A stretch of 64,000 nt of DNA from Panagrolaimus kolymaensis (Eukaryota; Nematoda; Chromadorea; Rhabditida; Panagrolaimidae), in NCBI GenBank assembly GCA_028622995.1, contig JAJQJQ010000029.1, positions 1,488,001 through 1,552,000 on the forward strand, given 5' to 3'. This document shows, in pieces, positions 46,561-59,883 of the stretch (position 1 is its first letter; each line of letters starts with the position of its first letter). Under the pieces are notes generated by a model. That model saw only the letters and a program-made list of their open reading frames with translations, had not been told where the DNA came from and searched no databases. The translations under genes were made by a program, and so were the position numbers.

Positions 46561-47658
46561 CTTTTTTCTATTTTGTGCTTGATGTTTGAGAACCTTCGTT
46601 TTAATGATATTTGCAATTTCTCGAGCACGACGATTTTGTCCATAATAATCATGAAAATTGCCATCTGGATCAATAAGATACATTATAACGGTATGATCAA
46701 CGATGTAATCATCTTCAGCAGTTTTAGGTCCTTGAGAATGATAAACACGGAAAGTTTTTGCAACTTTATCCACTTGTTCTTTGCTTCCAGTATAACCACG
46801 AATGAGAGGAGAAAATTCATGACAATATGCTTTTACACGTTCAATGGTATCACGAGCAGGATCAACCGAAATAAACACAGGAACAACAGGAATTCTGTCC
46901 TTTTCTTTCTCTTCATTTAAAATTTCGACGACGCTAACCATCTTTTCAATTTCATCTGGACAAATATCAGGACAATTAGTAAATCCAAAATACATTAAAA
47001 GCCAGTTTCCGCGGAGTTCTTTCGATCCTTCAGCCTTTCCTTCACTAAAAACAGAATGAGTATAGTCTTTCATTTTCAGAAATCAGGTAAGAAATTACCT
47101 ATTGAGTAACTCCCATTCTCCACCAATACGAGCTTTACCAGCCATAATCTTTTGTTGCTTTTCCATTTCAGCTTCTCGCTAAAGATTTACATGTAAAAAT
47201 GTTAAGAGAATATGTAAAAGCTTACAGATTTCTTCATATACATCAACCATGATAAAGCGGATCCACCAACAACAAGAGTAATAAGTGCAGATTTCCATGT
47301 AAAAATATGACTCCTATCATGTTCAGCTCGCTAAAAAATGGAAGCAAATAAAGTAATAATCAAAAAGTGAAGAAAAACATACTTGTCTCATTTTAGTAAA
47401 GCTCATGTACTTTGAATCAATATTTGGAATTTCATCAGATTTACCTTCTTTGAGATTCTTTTCAAGCTTTTCATTAATATCTTTTAAATCAATTTTCAAG
47501 TCATCTTCCATAAATGACTTTTCGTTCTTTATTTGATTATTTGATTCTGGCGGCGGCGTTGGTGGTTTTTTTGCATCAGAAAGAAGCCTCAATGCAGCAA
47601 ATGAAGGTTGTTGTTGGTGTTGCCTTAATAGAAGTTGGGCAAATTGACGGCTTAACAT
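46546..47658 (-). CDS. sco1: SCO1/SenC mitochondrial copper chaperone
   Basis: Four exons (47383-47658, 47226-47330, 47099-47178, 46546-47044) give 319 residues. The N-terminus is Arg/Gln-rich without acids, a mitochondrial presequence. One membrane helix (SALITLVVGGSALSWLMY) is followed by a thioredoxin-fold domain. That domain has the copper-binding CxxxC (GFTNCPDICPDEIEKM) and the conserved His in VDHTVIMYLIDPDG. SCO1 delivers copper to the CuA site of cytochrome c oxidase subunit 2 in the inner membrane. It lies 166 nt upstream of TFIIF alpha on the same strand, a spacing typical of nematode operons. Length near the usual 280-320. Confidence 0.93.
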
Positions 47659-48066
47659 TTCAGGAAAATAAAGTTAAATAATTTTAACAATGTTTTAACG
47701 TTGAATAAAAAATGATCATCCACTTTCAAATACACATCAACGTCGAAGAAGAAGGACACAACTTTGAAAAGTTTTTTTGTTGAAACAAAAATTTTTTTTT
47801 GAAAGGTTGCGTGCGTTTGTTGGCAAAATGTCGCATTTTAGCAAAACTTGTGAAACATAAAAAAATTCAAAATTTTTACTGTATTTTTTGTTTGGGTTTC
47901 CAATAATTTTTTAAAATTAATTTTTACTTTTTCACGCATCTTTTTTTATTTTGTTGAAACTTGGTTATTATTTTCCAAATTTTTAAGGCCAAAGAAACTA
48001 AAAAATCGTGTTTATTTTTAAACTTTTTATAACATATGTACATACAAAAAAAGTATTACTCGTAGT
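47659..48066. other. Spacer
   Basis: AT-rich gap between SCO1 start and the LRR gene end; nothing recognised beyond likely promoter and 3' UTR. Confidence 0.35.
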
Positions 48067-51000
48067 TTAAAAAAAACCGGTTAAAATAATTAAAAAATTT
48101 AACAATAATGTATACTTTAGGAAAGTGAAATAAGTTGTTGTTGTTGTTATTCCTGAATTAGAAATATGCCCGCATTTTTCTTCAATATTTATAGTTGGCT
48201 CAAATTTACTTGTAATTCCTTGAACCTTGCTTCCATAAACGCTTAATAAAGTATCTTGAATTCCTGGCATTGCATCGCATTCAGTTTTATCTAAAGCTTC
48301 ACTAATTTCATTTTGCCAATTAGTTGAATGTTCTGCGCCATATTCTATCCATTTCTTTAACCATGAAAGCTTACAATCACAAATTATTGGATTACCTTGT
48401 AAATCTAAACTATCTAATATTGTTCCATGTTGATTTAAAATTGGAGCTTTTGTATGGGTGAATGGATTGAGAGATTGTATTTGATTGTTGGGCAGCGAAA
48501 GTTTTAGAAAACTTATTGTTGTGATTGTGTTGAATAGCAAAGGTGGAATGGTTTTGATTTGAGTGTTAGTTATTGTGAGATCAAGACGATACCCTCGAAG
48601 TTTTTCAAATGCGCCAATATTTATCTGAATAATTAGTGGAAAGTTACTGTATGTAAAAAAAAATTAAAATTAAAGGAGTGATTACTTACTTTTTTGAGAT
48701 TTTGCCCCCGAATCGTTATTTTTCTTAACAATCTGACATCCGCGAGTTTTAGTTGATTATTCAACTCCTCTTCTTTGATTTCAATATCTATGACTTTTAG
48801 AGGTGGCAAAACTTGTAAAATTTTTGATATATTATAATTTGCAACATTTTGTGGAATATTATAAATCTAATAAAAAATCTTTTTTGCTTTGGACTAACTT
48901 TTATAAAACTAAATTTGTTACCTCCAATTCTTTTAAATTTCTTAATTTTGCAAATCCATAAGAATGTGGAAGTTGAATTAGTTGTTCCAAATTAGCTAGC
49001 TTTAACACTTCTAATTGATCAAGATTTTGTAATTGTTCAGCATCGATGTAATGAATTTTGTTACCCGTTAAATCGAGATACTTTAATTCCACCATTTGTT
49101 TTAAAATTTCTGGTTTAATATCTCCAAGATTATTCCATGAAGCATCAAATTCTCTCACTCGTTTTAGCAATTCCACATCATTTGGTTGAATTTCATAAAT
49201 TTTATTTTGAGTTATATTCAAAATTTTTAATCCACGTGAAGTTATTTTTGGAAGGGAAAATAAACCAGTATGAGCTAGATTCAAAGAGAATAATGATTCA
49301 GAAATACCCTAAAACTGATTACTAGCATATTTACGCATTTTAGGATTTTTATTACCTTGAAAGCTGAAGGACTCCATGCAGTTATAGGATTATGGCTAAT
49401 ATCAAGATATTGAATTAAAGGCATATCAGCAAATGTTTCATCATCGATGGTTTCAATTTTATTATAACTTAAAAATAATTTTGTAATATTTTGCAACCCA
49501 TTTAAATCCTTTCTTGTTAACGATTTGATATTGTTCCCGCTTAAATCCAATAAAGTTAGAGATTCTCGAATTGAAGTTAAAGCATTTGAAGGAATAAAAG
49601 TAAAATTATTATTTTTTAGAATTAAATCAACGACATTATTTTTTCCAAATATGCCATAAGTTAGATCGCTTAAATAATTATTTGCCATTGATAGGCTTTC
49701 AATTCGTTTTTGTTCAGCAAAAGTTGTTTTAGAAATTCGTCTCAAACTATTATGAGACAGATTTATAATTTGCAAGGATTTGGTTGTATGAAAAGCTTCT
49801 CCAATAATTTCAATTATTTCATTATGGCTTAAATCTATGAATGTCAGGAATTCGAATCCAGCCAATCCTTCGTTGCTTAGATATTGCAATTTATTGTGGC
49901 TGAGGCTCAATTGTTGAAGGGAGCGTCGAAGGTTGCTTATTTCAAAGCTGAAATTTTTTTTGTTTGGTTATTTTTTATTTTAACTTTGCAGTTTAGTTTT
50001 ACCTTTTAATTTTATTATTGGCTAAATTAAGTATTTGCAACTTTACTGGATGTTCCAAAAATTCGCTGTTAAAAATTTCAAATTTGTTATTTGATAAATC
50101 CAATACTTCCATTATTGGTACACCTGAGAAAGCAGAATTTGGAATTTCTTTTAGATTATTTTTAGCGAGAGATAGTTGCTCCAGTTGTGGCAAATTAAGT
50201 AAAGCATATTCACTGATTTCATCGATTTTGTTTTTTGACAAACTCAAAGTTTTTAAGGCTTTCAAAGTCGTAAATGTCTGAAAAAAAAATTTTGTTTGTT
50301 TGAAGCAAATTAGTTTTTTTTTTGTTTTAATTTTCTTACTTGCGGCAATAATTTTTTGAGATGATTATTATTTAAAAATAATTGTTCTAAACTTGGTAAA
50401 CTATCAAAAGCTCGAGAGCTTAAAAATTTTATTTGATTAAATCCAAGATTCAATGAACGAAGATGCATGGGTCCAGCGCGAAATGTTTTTTCTTCAATTT
50501 TTTCTATTTTATTTCTGCTAATACTTAATCGCTCCAAATGTGTTAACCATTGAAATGCAAAATTAGGTAAAAATTTAATTTCATTATGATCTAATAATAA
50601 ATATCGAAGCTTATCTAATCGAGAAAGAGCACTTCGAGGAAATTCAGTTAACATGTTATTCTAAAATTTTGCTTTTTTATTTTAAAAACTTTTTTCTTTG
50701 AAAAACTTACTTGCAAAAATAAAGATTCTAATCCACTTAATTTTTCAAATGCATTCTTTCCTAATTCATCCAATTTATTAAAGCTTAAATCCAAATATGC
50801 CAAAGCTTTGAGAGAGTCAAAAACCCGATAGTTAATAACTTTTTCTAATTGATTTCCAGCTAAATTCAGTCTTATAAGATTTGGTAAATGTTCAAAAGAA
50901 ATTTTATTTATATCTGCTATTCTATTTTTAGATAAATCCAAATGTTGTAATTGTTTCATTCCTTCCAATACATCGTTAGGTACTGAAGTTAATCGATTGC

Positions 51001-52393
51001 ATGCTAATAATAATTCAGTTAAATTATGTTTGAAAGTAAACATTGCGCTATTATCTATGCTAAAAAAAATATTGGGATTTCTTTATTAACTTTTTATAAA
51101 ATTCTTAAAGGACTTACTCAGCAAGTTTATTACTATTAATATTGAGAATTTGAAGGGAATATAAAACCCTCAAAGCTGATGGCAAAGTATGTAAATCATT
51201 TTCTTCTAAATTAAGCTTCTTTAAACTTTTTGCTTGATATTCAAATGTTTTTAAAGGAATATGGACGATGGAATTGTAACTTAAATCCAATTCATTCATC
51301 GATGCTATGGATTGAAAAGATTCTTCTTCGATTTTAGTTATCTAAAAAAAGTTTTCTTTTCCCTTTTTTTAATTTTTATTAGTCTTGGCTTACCTGATTG
51401 TAACTCAAATCAAGTTTACCAAACTTCGTAAAACTATCGAATGCTCCTTTTGGAAGATGACTAATTTTATTATTACTTAAAAGTAAAGTCATTTCCTTTT
51501 CAAATTTAACTTCTTCGTGAGCAGTGATCGCAGTAATATTATTGCTTTCCAAATCCAAAGTTTGTAGTTGCTTTAATTCCCTCAGAGATAAATAAGGAAT
51601 TTGTTGTAATAAATTTTGTTTTAAATCCAAAAACCATAAAGTTATTGGCAGTGATTGCTTTTCAATTCCCATAATTTTATTGTTTGCTGCAGTTAAAACT
51701 TGAAGGGGCAAATTTGTAAGGGATCCCTTTTCAAAAATGCTAATTTTATTTTTATCCAAATAAAAATATTTTAAATTTTTTAATTGAATCCCCGTTGCAA
51801 AAGTTTGAGGTAAAATTTCTGTTATTTGATTTTCTTGCAAATATAAATATCGAAGTTGGCTTAAATATGTTAGAGAATGATGGGGAATTGAAGATAAACT
51901 ATTGCCAGTTAAAATAATTTGATATAAATTTTTTTCTAATCCTCGAAATGCATTAACATTAACATTTTCTATGTAATTATTGCTAAGATCAATAGATTGG
52001 GCGCTGCTTGTATTTCTGAATGCATCTTGACTTATATACATTAGGAATCCATCTCGCATGCTTATGGAAGAAACTTTTATCTAAAAAAAAATCTAAGAAT
52101 AATCGATTTTTTTTGGATAAATTTATGCTTACTTTTTTTCCATTTTCTCCAAAAGCTTTATCAATATTTGGCACGGTAATCCATCGCTGTCCATTGCATT
52201 CTAATCCAATGTGTTCAGGAATTCCTAATTTCGCACAATTACAATTTTGAAATGGTTGCTTTAAATAAACTCCTTCAATACATTCATTTGAAGAAGCAAC
52301 AACAACAGCGAAATTATAATTATTAAAAATTAACAGAATTAATAACAACATTATAAATATTCTCCTCCTCGATAATAATAAGTTTATTACCAT
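48067..52393 (-). CDS. Large chaoptin-like extracellular LRR protein
   Basis: Ten exons (52133-52393, 51394-52080, 51118-51341, 50711-51059, 50340-50660, 50003-50277, 49356-49947, 48922-49308, 48690-48866, 48067-48624) give 1276 residues. A signal peptide and a short Cys cap precede more than 35 typical 24-residue leucine-rich repeats (LxxLxLxxNxI). Repeats are less regular in exon 9. An LRRCT cap follows (NPIICDCKLSWLKKWIEYG, with later Cys partners). A Thr-rich stretch and a terminal hydrophobic segment with no basic tail suggest GPI anchoring. No Ig, FN3 or TIR domain is present. Size, repeat number and GPI-like end match chaoptin-type adhesion proteins. Such eLRR proteins help shape epithelial or apical matrix in nematodes (let-4, egg-6 relatives); exact orthology is not established. 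Confidence 0.88.
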
Positions 52394-55132
52394 AATTTGC
52401 AATTTATTAACAGCAATAATATAATTTGTTGCTGCTAATCCGAAGTTTTTTTTTCTATAAAAAAAAGAATAATGTTAAAATTTATTTTTCCATTTCCTTT
52501 CGCGCATGTAATTTAAAACCCGCTTTTTTTCTTTACTCCTTTACTTCGCGACATCCATCTACATAGATACACTTGTGGATTTTGTTCTCGAAGAAAAAAA
52601 AGTAACCTTTTTTTTACTAATGCCAAAAGCTTTATCCAACCAACCCAAAACTAAGGACGACGACAAATGCGTTTGCACATTTTTTTTCTTTCTTAAGGGT
52701 ATCAAATTATGCGACGATAGATAGATACCATTACTATTTTTTCATTTTTTTTCTTCAAAAAAACTTATTCCATCCATTCTTCAAAGAAACACAAATAATT
52801 CCCATAAGCTTATATATGTATAAATTTGTTAGTAGTTCGCACGCCAAAGAAGTGGAAGAACAGAAAAAATAAATAAATATCGAACCTATTTGAAGCCAAA
52901 AAAAAGGAAGAATAAGAAATAGTATAGCCACGTAAATCACATCAAATTAGCATTCATCAATTATTTTTTTTTAATTTACGTTAATTAAAAGATTTATAAA
53001 ACAAAAATAAATAAAAAAAGGTTCTAGCGTGCTTTTAAAAAAAAGCAAACGAGCAACAATGCCTTATGGCTTATTTTTTTTCATTATCGTGAAAAAAAAA
53101 AAAAAAAGACAATTGTCCAGTCCATCCACCTTCCGCGCCATCCGTAAATTTAAAAATTCAACAACAGCCACCATTCAACGACCTCAACTTGCTTAAAAAA
53201 GGAGGAAGAGATAGATTTTTATTTTTCTTATTTGAAAATGGCGATGATTTGCAACAACAACAACAGCTTAATGGATTTTTTTTCTTTCTTCTTCTTTTGT
53301 TTTATGCGGCGCGATCAGCGGTCGGCAGTAATTGAACTGAATAAAATAAAGGGAGTTCGTTCAACCGATTTCACACTTTTCACATTTTTCAATGGTGTAA
53401 TTTTTTTTTGAAAAGAGAAGCGAGGAAGAAAAATAAAAGTAAGCAGCAATGAGTGACTAATTGATGCGAAAAAATTTTATTTTTACAATCCTTAAAAATT
53501 TTATTTATGCATTCCTTACAGTTTTATGACTTTCAAAAAAAAGAAAAAAATAGGAGAAGGATAAAGTTAAGTTAGTTGAATGAAGTGAGGCATCATTGGG
53601 TAAAGAAAAGGCAAACAAAAAAAAAACATATGGTTTCTTTCAACAACAAAAAAAATCAACACACAAGGAAGGAACGCATTCTTTTTCTCACATAAAAATT
53701 ATTTTTAGTCTTCAAAAAATTGCAAATTGTAATTTTTTTAGTGTTCCCGCGTCGTCATAAAACTTTCCATCTAAATATTCAACAACAACAGAGATTGACA
53801 GATTTTGCTAATAAACAATGAAAGCAATCCCTTCACATTTCCCGTTTATTGCCTTCTTAGCCCTCCGTCATTTTTTTTATATTAGCAAAAAAAATGATTT
53901 GTGCCTTTAAAAAAAATAAAAAAATAAAGTCCAAACAAAAAATAGTTGTTTTTATCAATGATTTACATTTACAACAACAACACACACACGGCTGCTGTTT
54001 TTTTTTTTTGATGGAGGGAAAACAATTTGATGGATGTCAAAAAATTAATTTTGTCAGAAAACTACATCGATGAGAGGAGAGGAGAAATAGAAAAAAAACC
54101 CAAAAAGAAGCTCTCTATTTTTAAAATGAAAAGGTTGCATACTTTTTTTGGTGCCAATTGACTTGACTTCCAACAACTTGCATCATCAAAAGTAAGCATA
54201 ACAAAACAAAACAAAAAAAATATGTAAGTAAAATAAATGACTGACTGAATAAGTAAGCAGCTTAAAGGATTAGGTATACAAAATTTTATATGAAAACACT
54301 TTATAAATTATTTTTTTTACGCATGAATGAAAAAAGTTTTGCCAACGCCGAAAAACATCAAACATGTCTTTTTTTCTCCCTTCTTTATTTGAGAAACTAC
54401 AGCGGCCATTGCGCAGAAAAGCGTGGAAAAGCTGCTGTTTCTTCTGACTAATATAAATTGGCAATTTTTAATCTTCGCGCAGTTTAAAAAAAGGAACAAC
54501 GATTTACATAAACTTGTTGGAAAAAATAATAATAATAATAATAACAAATGTTTTCTTTTTTAAAACATGACTTCTTCTTCTTTTTTTTGTTGGCTACCAA
54601 AACGAAAAAGAAAAAGAGACAGAGTTTATTATTTGTTTGTTTGGATTCTATTGTTTTAGTTTCTTTCTTTCTTTTGTTTTCTTCTAAAAATTCACCTTAT
54701 TTGAAAGCAAGCAAAAAAGGGTAATTATCGCATTAGAAAGCAAAATGAAAAAAGGAAGCTTGACCAAAACAAATGACGACTATTTTTTCCAACTTACTAA
54801 CCTCTTGTTTTGAAAAGGTTTGAGTGTGCAAAGTTTTTACAGCAACAAAAAGTTCGCTAATTTACTTTGGTTATGGTAGGATATGGATGATGGTAGCTAT
54901 CCTCATAAGAGAAGCATAAATAAAGTCACAACACTGGTAGTAAATACGCAACAAAAGAGTGATATGGAAGCATAAGTTGAAAGTAAGTACACAACATAAA
55001 ATGATTCATTTATTGCATTACCTACATACATATCACAAAATAAATTACATACATATTTCAACAATATAACAAAAGTTTTTACAAGTTACAAGAAAAAAAT
55101 TTAAAGTATTTACAAAGGTTAAATAAATGATG
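52394..55132. other. 2.7-kb intergenic region
   Basis: The longest gene-free stretch. It contains homopolymers, CAA-type trinucleotide runs (for example near 53250 and 53970) and purine-rich blocks. Small open frames at 54270-54547 (-) and elsewhere are Phe/Leu/Lys-rich with no family signal. No tRNA, element with paired ends or exon recognised. Likely the upstream region of the LRR gene. Confidence 0.5.
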
Positions 55133-57050
55133 TTACTGCAGGAGATGTTTTTGCATCCAACTTTGAGCCATATCTTCAAATTTTCCAATAAATCCGCTAT
55201 CCTTGAACATGTAACCCAATGAAAATCGATGATATTTTGATGTGATGAATGGTTGAATCCAATGAAGTACCACACGACAAGCAAACAAATATTGAATGAA
55301 ATGCTCGATAGCATAACGACGTTGAAGGCGAACAAATACAGCAGAAGTTAACAGCGGATGTTCATAATTTGCAGTACCACGAAGCAATTGCATCAGTAAA
55401 ACTTCGATAAAGACCAGCGTTCCAGTTCTGCCGCATCCATCAAGGCAATGTACAATTGTTGGACGTTGAGATACACGCGCCCTAAAAAAAGAAATGCTTG
55501 ATAAAGAACAACTAAAAAAGTAACATGACATACCTTTGAAGTAACCGAAGTGGCCAATGATAATCTTGATAATCGCGCCAATTCCATTGCCAATGTTGAA
55601 CCATAATCGAATGACCTCCACACACAGGTTTAACAGATAAGTGAGTAATAGTAAAAAGTGGATCTTGTTCAACGACGATTGCTTCAGATTGCACTATGAA
55701 GTTTCCATATGTTATATTTTTGCCTCTGATCCTACAAAAATGGTAAAGTTATTGCACATAAACGAAATGATAAAACCTTACGTCGGCCAATAAATCGGGC
55801 ATTGATCCGTTGTTTCAGTTCCCATATGTCCAAGATATTCTGTATCCACGGCATCACATAACATAAATATGTTTTCAACTTTCTCTTGATACACCATGTG
55901 CCAAAAATCATTGATTGTATTTTTCATTGGAGCTTGAGTACATATGAACTTGTTCACAAGAGGTCCACCAGCGACATAATTAGCATGGATGAAATCACTT
56001 GTACCACTAAAAAGGACAACAACCATAAGAAACAGTTAACCAAGTCGCAGTAGTAAAAAACTTACTAAGAATCAAGGAGATGATGAAGAGGAATATCAGG
56101 ATCACCAAAAATATCACTAGCTTGACGATAATTTTGATTGACGCACTGCTTAGAATCCAATAAAGCTTCAAAAGGTTTTAAGATAACACGAGAAGAATCA
56201 ATGCATTCCATTTTCTGATTTCTTGCTTTGGTTAAACGATTAGCATCAAATGATCGTTGAGAAGTTTCTTCTGGACTAAGTTCAACCTTTTCAAAGAAGG
56301 ATACAAGTTCATTGAATTGTTCAGATAAGACCTAAAAAATAAGAAAGGTTGGTGTTAAACATATTGGCAAAAGTTTACAAAAGCTTACAGAAAAGTTAGG
56401 TCGTATATGACCTGGTTCAATTAGCAGCGAAAACTTGACTTGACTTGCGATGTAACTTGCAAAATCTTGAATTCGATCAATGATTCTTGGAACTTCACGA
56501 GCATGTTGTTTCTTTTGTAACCAAATTACAAGAGGATCTTTGTCACTCAGCTGTTGAAACTGTTCTTTAGCTATTAGCTTGAAGTGAGCTTTATCCTTGA
56601 CACCAGTTGTAAGTCGATTGATTAACCATTGAGCAAGAGAATACCTGAAAATGGAAAGCTCATGAAGCAAAGGTTGTTGTTATCTATAGCAACATACCCA
56701 TATTTAGCACGAATGTTAGCTTCTTCTTCGTTTCTCAAATATTCATGACCTCCATAAGTGACCATAAGTTCAATCATTGAAGCCCGAGTTTCTTCATCAC
56801 AATGTATTCCATCAGCTTTCATAATCAGTTGAGCAGCAGTTGTTCTGATTTCATTCTTTGCAAATTGTTGCTAAAAAAATGAAGAAAAAGTTAAAATATG
56901 AAATAATGAACGAAATAACAAATTTACCCAACGATTGTGAAGTCTTCTATTTTTCAAATATGTTGATAGCCTGCTCGTACAATCTTGTATTTCTTCTTCT
57001 TCCCCATCATCAGGAATGTACATTCGATGTTCACGAATTTCTTTATACAT
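55133..57050 (-). CDS. Nematode-type protein tyrosine phosphatase
   Basis: Seven exons (56928-57050, 56698-56870, 56389-56644, 56066-56331, 55782-56006, 55534-55731, 55133-55481) give 529 residues. The N-terminal third is a charged helical region. The PTP domain has SDFIHANYV, FICTQAPMKNTINDFWHMV, QCPIYWP and the active-site loop VHCLDGCGRTGT (C-x5-R intact). The WPD loop, which carries the general acid, is not canonical: the region reads WQWNWRDYQDYHWP. The WRD and WPL candidates both depart from WPD. The class is common in nematodes and many members act in sperm or germline; the function here is unknown. Probably cytosolic, as no signal peptide or membrane helix is seen. Confidence 0.86.
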
Positions 57051-57730
57051 ATTGATGATGGCTGTTGTCGTCGTCGTCGAATGATTGTTGTTTGACACTA
57101 AAGTTAGTCGTCGTAAAAAAGAGGAAGAAGTTGAATGAAAATCGTTTTTTGCGATTTGCAAGGAGCAACGAAAAAAAATTTCTTTCACAACGAAAGAGAG
57201 TGAGCGAGGGGCAATTTTTCCCTCATTTTTTTTACTTCTGTGTTACTGTATTTTTTTATTTTTGTTTGGAGAAAGCAAAACGTTAAAAATAGTTATATTT
57301 TATGTCAAACCATATTAATGATATTTCTGCCTGCTTAACTAACTTACGTAAACGCTTTTCTAAAGCACCAAAAAGAGATTATTACTTTTTTAGTACTCGT
57401 TTGATTACAGTATTTTACCTAATGTTTCTAACCAATTTTGGAACATATATTTTGAATAATGTATTATTTTCGATATAAAATTTCCCAACATCTCAAACAA
57501 TCAAGTTCAAAGTGAAAATGAAAAAAAAAAGATTTCCCAATGAAAAAAGAGAAGAACGCTGGGATCAGCCATAAAAAATGCAGAAAAAAGGCTTTTTTAA
57601 TAGAGTTTTGATTTTTTTCTTCATCCAAATGATTTATTACAGTAAAAAAGATTTATTCAAAATCAGCATACAATGAAATTACATAGTTTACAAGAAAAGA
57701 CACAATATTTTAAAGCGAGATTAGTAATCA
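57051..57730. other. Spacer with first copy of a direct repeat
   Basis: About 57305-57461 is closely similar to 59718-59870, in the same orientation. The rest is AT-rich with no gene recognised. Confidence 0.5.
57305..57461. repeat. Direct repeat flanking the coiled-coil gene, copy 1
   Basis: The segment from about CAAACCATATTAATGATATT to GAACATATATTTTGA recurs at 59718-59870 with roughly 90 percent identity by eye and a small gap. The two copies bracket the coiled-coil gene 57731-59243, so this gene may have moved or duplicated with its flank. No coding content seen. Confidence 0.75.
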
Positions 57731-59243
57731 TTATAATTGAATGTTGAGTTTTTCAGGAAATGGACAGCTTTGGAGTAATTTATGTTTGACGCCTTCAAGT
57801 TTAAACATGTCTTTATTCCGATTAAATGAAAGTCCAAATTGAGCATTAGGATACTTCTAAAATAGTAAATATGTGAAATTAACCATAATAAAGTAAAAGA
57901 AAAAAGGTACCTTCATAAAAGCAAGAAAACCATCAGCATCAAATTCTTGAAAAACGATGTTATATAACTTGAAAACTTTGAGATTTTTGAAACGTGGAAG
58001 CTTCATGAGATTTTTGAATGTTGTTTTTGAAATACTATATACATTAAATTTATTGCTTTTAACGATTTCACTAAAACAAAAAAATGTAAAAAAAGAAGGT
58101 TTTAAATAAAACTTACTATCGAATTTTTTCAATATTTGGCAGCTTTTCCATGATATCTTCCAATTGGATTAAAGCATCACCATGTTCATCGTTGATTTCA
58201 ACACCAGAGAAATAAAGATTCTTAATTGTTCCAGATTTAGCAAGTTTAACGTAATTTTCCAAGGTTAGCTTTTCGTTATATAAAAACAAATCCGAGATAT
58301 TGCAAGAACGAACATAACTACTAAGCAAGTTAGAAAAAACTCCGGTTTCAGCAGAATAATATTCAGCATTACCATCAAATGGATTAGCATTGAAGAACGA
58401 AACAACACCATCCAAATCCAACTTCTTTCGATAATGGTGAACACCGTTAATGTAAAATTCGAAACCATTGTCCCAATACTGTGATTTTTTCAAATGAATG
58501 CTTATAGGTTTTTCATTTTCATCATAAGTTAAATAAGCGAGAAATTGAAGACCATTTTTTGGCTTGATAAGCCTTTTGATAACATTTGGATTTTTTTTCG
58601 GTGGCTTTGATGATGAAGTGAGTTTTTTGGTTGTTAGATATGAAATCTGAAAAGTTACTTGATACATTAAATAAACAAGAAACAAAAAATGCTTACGGTA
58701 GTAAATGGTAGACGAGCAATGCTTTGCATCTTTTCAACGAACATAAATCCACTTGATTTCTTTTTACCATCAAGAACTTTGAAATCATCATCCGGTTCAG
58801 CTTCCAAAGCCGCAATTTTAGCTGCCATAACTTTCTTTGAAACTTCTTCACTTTGCTTCTTTTCCAAGTTTGAAATCTGAAAAAAGAGAAAAAGGTTATG
58901 AATGAATGCTGTTTGCCTCTTTCAACAAAATAGTAAATATAATTTTCAGTAAAACAATAACCTTAATTTGTTGTTCATTCATTGTTGAATTCATTTCAGC
59001 ATTGATTTCAGTCAAGCGAGCAACTTCAGCTTCCAATAATTCCTCTTTAGTTGCAGCAACACCATTTTCACTTTTCAATTGAGCATTTTCATTTTGGAGT
59101 CGATCGTTTTCTTTTTGAAGCCGAGCATTTTCATTTCTTAATTGAATGTTTTCAAGTTCATCCAAGCTTTGAAGTTTTCTATCAAGTTGAGAAAGTCCTT
59201 TTTCATCCAATTATTGAAGTTTTTGTTTCTCAAAAGTTGCCAT
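57731..59243 (-). CDS. Coiled-coil / F-box-family C-terminal protein, with nonsense codon
   Basis: Exons 58962-59243, 58697-58876, 58117-58646, 57911-58070 and 57731-57856 match the gene at 19000-20674 in order, phase and in the size of the last exon (126 nt). A strong coiled coil (repeated LQNENARLQKEN-type heptads) precedes a Lys-rich hinge and the shared C-terminal domain (GTIKNLYFSGV, KLPNIEKIR, LPRFKNLKVF). In the first visible exon the frame that runs into the coiled coil has a TAA at 59211-59213, eleven codons after a possible ATG. The upstream exon of the relative is not recognisable. Either translation starts elsewhere or the copy is recently disabled. Confidence 0.65.
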
Positions 59244-59717
59244 CTAAAAATAATGAAAGTTATCACATTGTCGAATATAAAAACAAACTTACAGCTTTGA
59301 GAAGAAAAAACACAGAAATGTTTCAAGCGTTCACTTTTACAAGAATGGAAAAACAATGACGATAAGAAGCATGACTAAAAAAACTATCATATAAAAAACA
59401 TTTTTCCTAAAAAAAATTATGCAAATTTTCGCAAATGGAAATTTGTTTTCTCTTTTCTCTAAATTTTTTCAAGCATATTTTCGTGAAAGAAACATTTTTC
59501 TTGCTTATTCCTATTCCTATAACTGTTTTCACATTTTTTTAAAGTGTTTTCTTTAAAAAATAAGTTTTTACCCAAATATTTAAGTTTTTTAAGTTTTTTA
59601 TTAATTAAAAAATATTGTATTATTTTTATATTTACAACTTCAAATTTTCCCAATATAGCTCTCTCCTCTTTTTTCAATCTCGAGGAGGAAGAGGCTTCAT
59701 CAGAATTTTGGGTATTG

Positions 59718-59870
59718 TATGAAACCATATTGATGATATTTATGCCTGCCTAACTAACTTACATAAACGCTTTTCTAAAGCACGAGATTATTATTTTTTT
59801 AATACTTGCTTGATTACAGTATTCTACCTAATGTTTCTAACCAATTTTGGAACATATATTTTGATAATGA
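59718..59870. repeat. Direct repeat flanking the coiled-coil gene, copy 2
   Basis: Partner of 57305-57461. It abuts, at its left, a short fragment (59683-59715) that copies exon 5 of the GIY-YIG-like gene (GAAGAGGCTTCATCAGAATT and its GTATT donor), making this a mosaic of pieces. Confidence 0.72.
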
Positions 59871-59883
59871 AACAGATACTTTG

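Noticed and set aside
54270..54547. Minus-strand open frames upstream of the LRR gene
   Set aside because: Homopolymer translations (Leu/Phe) without family signal.
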